Shown in pieces: positions 3,406 through 5,446 of a stretch of DNA of 5,446 nt; the stretch's first letter is position 1, and each line of letters opens with the position of its first letter. The stretch spans positions 1-5,446 of the forward strand of contig DMCY01000041.1 in assembly GCA_003451675.1 (NCBI GenBank), read 5' to 3'. Below the pieces are notes generated by a model. It was not told the origin of the DNA. It was given only the letters and a program-made list of their open reading frames with translations, and made no database searches. Position numbers and translations under genes: made by a program. The DNA is from Candidatus Atribacteria bacterium (GTDB lineage Bacteria; Atribacterota; JS1; SB-45; 34-128).

Positions 3406-5278
3406 TTAGCATTCCCCTATTCGGCCGGTAATTAGGCACCATCTCCTGCAGTTTCCGAACCACTCCCTCGTTATCCATCTCCTTAGCCAGACTCTCCAGC
3501 TTCTTCACATCTTTCTCCAACTTCTCCTCGTCAACCTCTTCAGTCTCAGCTATAAATATTTTCTCATGCCCGCTATCTCCCAATACCCGGCTTCTCTCCT
3601 TCTCAGTCAATAATTCTTCAAACAGTTTTTCTCCCGGTCTTAGCCCTACAATCTTTATCTCTATATCCTCACCGACTTCAAGCCCGCTCAAACGAATCAA
3701 CTCTTCGGCCATGTCCAGCACCTTTACCGGCTCTCCCATATCCAGCACAAACACTTCTCCGCCTTTCCCCAGCGCCCCGGCCTGAATCACCAACTGACTC
3801 GCCTCAGGCAAAGTCATAAAATACCTCTTTACTTCTCTATCGGTCACCGTAACCGGCCCGCCCTCGGCAATCTGCTGCTTAAACATGGGGACTACACTGC
3901 CATTACTCTCCAACACATTTCCAAAGCGAACCGCTACAAATTTAGTATTATTTTTCCTGCTTCCCAGATCCTTTACCACCATCTCAGCCACTCTCTTACT
4001 TGCACCCATCACACTGGTAGGATTAATGGCTTTATCAGTAGAAATCATTACCACCCTTTCCGCCCCATACTCATCTGCCAACTCAGCCACATTCTTAGTC
4101 CCGATAATATTATTCATCACTGCCTCATCAGGATGGTATTCCATCATGGGGACATGCTTATGGGCTGCCGCATGAAAAACCACTTCCGGCACATATTTCT
4201 TAAATATCTTATCCATCTTTTTTCTATCTCTAATATCAGCCACCACCAACTCAATCTCCATATTCGCTCTTGCCCTTGCTCCCGTTCCTTCTTCCACCTC
4301 CGGCAATTTTCCTTCGAGTTCAAGATTGATATGAAAAAGTCCATTTTCACTATGGTCTAACAAAATCAGTCTCTTCGGCCCGAATCTGCAAATCTGCCGG
4401 GCCAGTTCTCCGCCAATCGAGCCTCCCCCTCCGGTCACCATCACTCTCTTGCCCTCCAAATATCCGGAAATTTCCTCCAGATTCAAATCTACCGGCTCTC
4501 TCCCCAACAAATCCTCAATCCTGATATTCCTGATCCGGGAAACACTGACCTTCCCATCCACCAACTCATACAATCCGGGCAAAGTCTTTACCTTCACTTC
4601 CTTATTTTTTATATTTTCAACAATTCTCTTAATCTGTTTGCCCGTTGCAGTGGGAATAGCAATAATAACTGAATCAATCTGTTCTTTTTCCAAAACATCA
4701 TTCAGCCCCTCAACATTCCCCAATACCTTTACATTATGAATTCTCTTCCCAATCTTCTCCGCATCATCATCCACAAAACCGACCAATTTACCCAAATCCG
4801 GCCGCCTGATTATCTCCCGGGAAATCACCTCTCCGGCATCTCCTGCCCCCACAATTAATATTCGCTCCTGCCCTCTGTTTAAAGCACCCTTCCTCTCACA
4901 ATATAATCTCCAGACCAATCGGCTTCCTCCCACCAGGGCCAGACTGAAAAACCAGGTCAAAGCCACAACTGTGCGTGGAAAAGCGATACCCTTCACTAAA
5001 TTTAAACATAAAACCGTAGCAAATATTCCCCCGGTAACAACTTCCGCTATCAGAAAAAGGTCACTGATACTCAAATATCTCCAAATCCTCTTATATAATC
5101 TAAAAACCACAGCAAATAAAAGAAAGAATCCGCTAAGATAGATAATTAATCCCCGATAAACATAGAAATAAGTTCTCCAACCTTCCCCAAATCTTAATAT
5201 CAGAGAAAGAATCAAAGAAACATTTATAAAAACTATATCCAGAACAACCCAGGAAAATCTTCTAATAATATTCTTCAT
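3401..5278 (-). CDS. Membrane-anchored nucleotide-sugar 4,6-dehydratase (PglF/WbpM/CapD family)
   Basis: This 625-residue inner-membrane protein of the extended short-chain dehydrogenase family converts a UDP-N-acetylhexosamine, usually UDP-GlcNAc, to a 4-keto-6-deoxy sugar using bound NAD. It is an early step toward diacetamido-sugars, QuiNAc or FucNAc in O-antigen, capsule or protein glycans. Four membrane helices occupy about 10-29, 42-60, 72-94 and 101-117. A first Rossmann-like domain has GAGDAGE (144-150). The catalytic domain has TGGGGSIGGE (282-291), HAAAHKHVP (369-377), the active-site Thr414-Asp415-Lys416, and Met424...Lys428 (VMGASK), where soluble relatives have YxxxK; that Met is normal for this large membrane group. 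LRPGEKLFEELL (546-557) is the conserved C-terminal motif. Length is full. The ATG at 5278 follows a GGAAGG ribosome site. No other sugar gene is in the window, so the exact product and stereochemistry (PglF-like retaining or inverting) stay open. Confidence 0.93.
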   Translation of the reverse strand: MKNIIRRFSWVVLDIVFINVSLILSLILRFGEGWRTYFYVYRGLIIYLSGFFLLFAVVFRLYKRIWRYLSISDLFLIAEVVTGGIFATVLCLNLVKGIAFPRTVVALTWFFSLALVGGSRLVWRLYCERKGALNRGQERILIVGAGDAGEVISREIIRRPDLGKLVGFVDDDAEKIGKRIHNVKVLGNVEGLNDVLEKEQIDSVIIAIPTATGKQIKRIVENIKNKEVKVKTLPGLYELVDGKVSVSRIRNIRIEDLLGREPVDLNLEEISGYLEGKRVMVTGGGGSIGGELARQICRFGPKRLILLDHSENGLFHINLELEGKLPEVEEGTGARARANMEIELVVADIRDRKKMDKIFKKYVPEVVFHAAAHKHVPMMEYHPDEAVMNNIIGTKNVAELADEYGAERVVMISTDKAINPTSVMGASKRVAEMVVKDLGSRKNNTKFVAVRFGNVLESNGSVVPMFKQQIAEGGPVTVTDREVKRYFMTLPEASQLVIQAGALGKGGEVFVLDMGEPVKVLDMAEELIRLSGLEVGEDIEIKIVGLRPGEKLFEELLTEKERSRVLGDSGHEKIFIAETEEVDEEKLEKDVKKLESLAKEMDNEGVVRKLQEMVPNYRPNRGMLK

Positions 5279-5300
5279 AAATTCCCTTCCGCACTTAAAT

Positions 5301-5417
5301 TGTCATTACGAGCGACCACTCTGTCATTCCCGCGAAACCTGTCCTCGACCTGATCGGGGAACGGGAATCCATCTTTTTCTCTCCTTGCGAGCGACTGCAG
5401 GGAGCCGTGGCAATCTC
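5301..5417 (+). repeat. Palindromic repeat cluster: TGTCATT-element apparently split by an ATTCCC/GGGAAT element
   Basis: Positions 5301-5317 (TGTCATTACGAGCGACC) match the head of the element seen at 2412 and 2491. A longer version of the ATTCCC/GGGAAT hairpin follows at 5322-5372, with an enlarged loop containing CTCGACCTGATCGGGG. Then 5383-5417 (TTGCGAGCGACTGCAGGGAG to GGCAATCTC) matches the body and tail of the first element. The sequence TTRCGAGCGAC appears on both sides of the central hairpin. This intergenic block lies immediately upstream of the dehydratase gene. Confidence 0.75.
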
Positions 5418-5425
5418 ATATCACT

Positions 5426-5446
5426 CGTAGGACAGGCGTCTCGCCT
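5426..5446 (+). repeat. Third copy of the GACAGGCGTCTCGCCT hairpin, cut by the window end
   Basis: The sequence starts CGTAGGACAGG and ends TCTCGCCT at the last base, identical as far as it goes to the first part of the composite repeat at 3255. Whether the linker and ATTCCC/GGGAAT hairpin follow cannot be seen. Confidence 0.8.

Noticed and set aside
3885..4739. Plus-strand and alternate minus-strand ORFs inside the dehydratase gene
   Set aside because: They overlap strongly conserved catalytic motifs of the 625-residue protein, are low-complexity (Ser/Thr/Phe-rich), and match nothing I recognise.

Overview
This looks like chromosomal DNA of an uncultured, fairly AT-rich bacterium. The evidence is Shine-Dalgarno sites of the AGGAGG type, sigma70-like promoter elements, ATG starts, and several families of short palindromic repeats between genes (TGTCATTGCG..., GACAGGCGTCTCGCCTG, GTCATTCCC...GGGAATCC) of the kind I associate with genome-bin assemblies of little-studied phyla. 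I cannot name the phylum from the sequence.

Layout. Positions 1-176 are intergenic, with two short inverted repeats. Positions 177-1039 (minus strand) hold a two-gene HepT/MntA toxin-antitoxin operon whose ends overlap as ATGA; an extended -10 element lies at 1085-1093. Positions 1105-1855 (plus strand) hold a heavily decayed gene. It reads as fragments of a Ski2-like DEAD/DEAH helicase followed by an OmpR-type winged-helix domain, with a lost start, a missing core, a frameshift and an amber codon where the family has Trp. Positions 1883-2239 (minus) hold a broken HicBA pair: hicB is intact, but hicA has lost its centre, including the catalytic histidine. Positions 2240-2662 carry no gene: they hold a possible operator, a 79-bp tandem repeat (2374-2555) and a composite palindromic repeat (2571-2635). 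Positions 2663-3163 (minus) are a second, intact hicB-hicA pair with a good promoter (TTGACT-16-TATAAT). A second copy of the composite repeat follows at 3255-3335, so the intact pair sits between two same-orientation copies. A degenerate 8-bp tandem repeat (3366-3405) runs into the stop codon of the last gene. Positions 3401-5278 (minus) encode a complete 625-residue membrane-anchored nucleotide-sugar 4,6-dehydratase of the PglF/WbpM/CapD family. Positions 5279-5446 are again filled with palindromic repeats.

How the parts fit. The window is a small cluster of toxin-antitoxin modules (one apparently intact HepT/MntA, one dead HicA with a surviving HicB, one intact HicBA) plus a helicase remnant, beside a surface-glycan gene. 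Broken and intact modules side by side, set among recombinogenic repeats, suggest accessory DNA with turnover. I see no convincing new multi-gene system. The most informative points are the two decayed loci and the repeat architecture around the intact HicBA pair.
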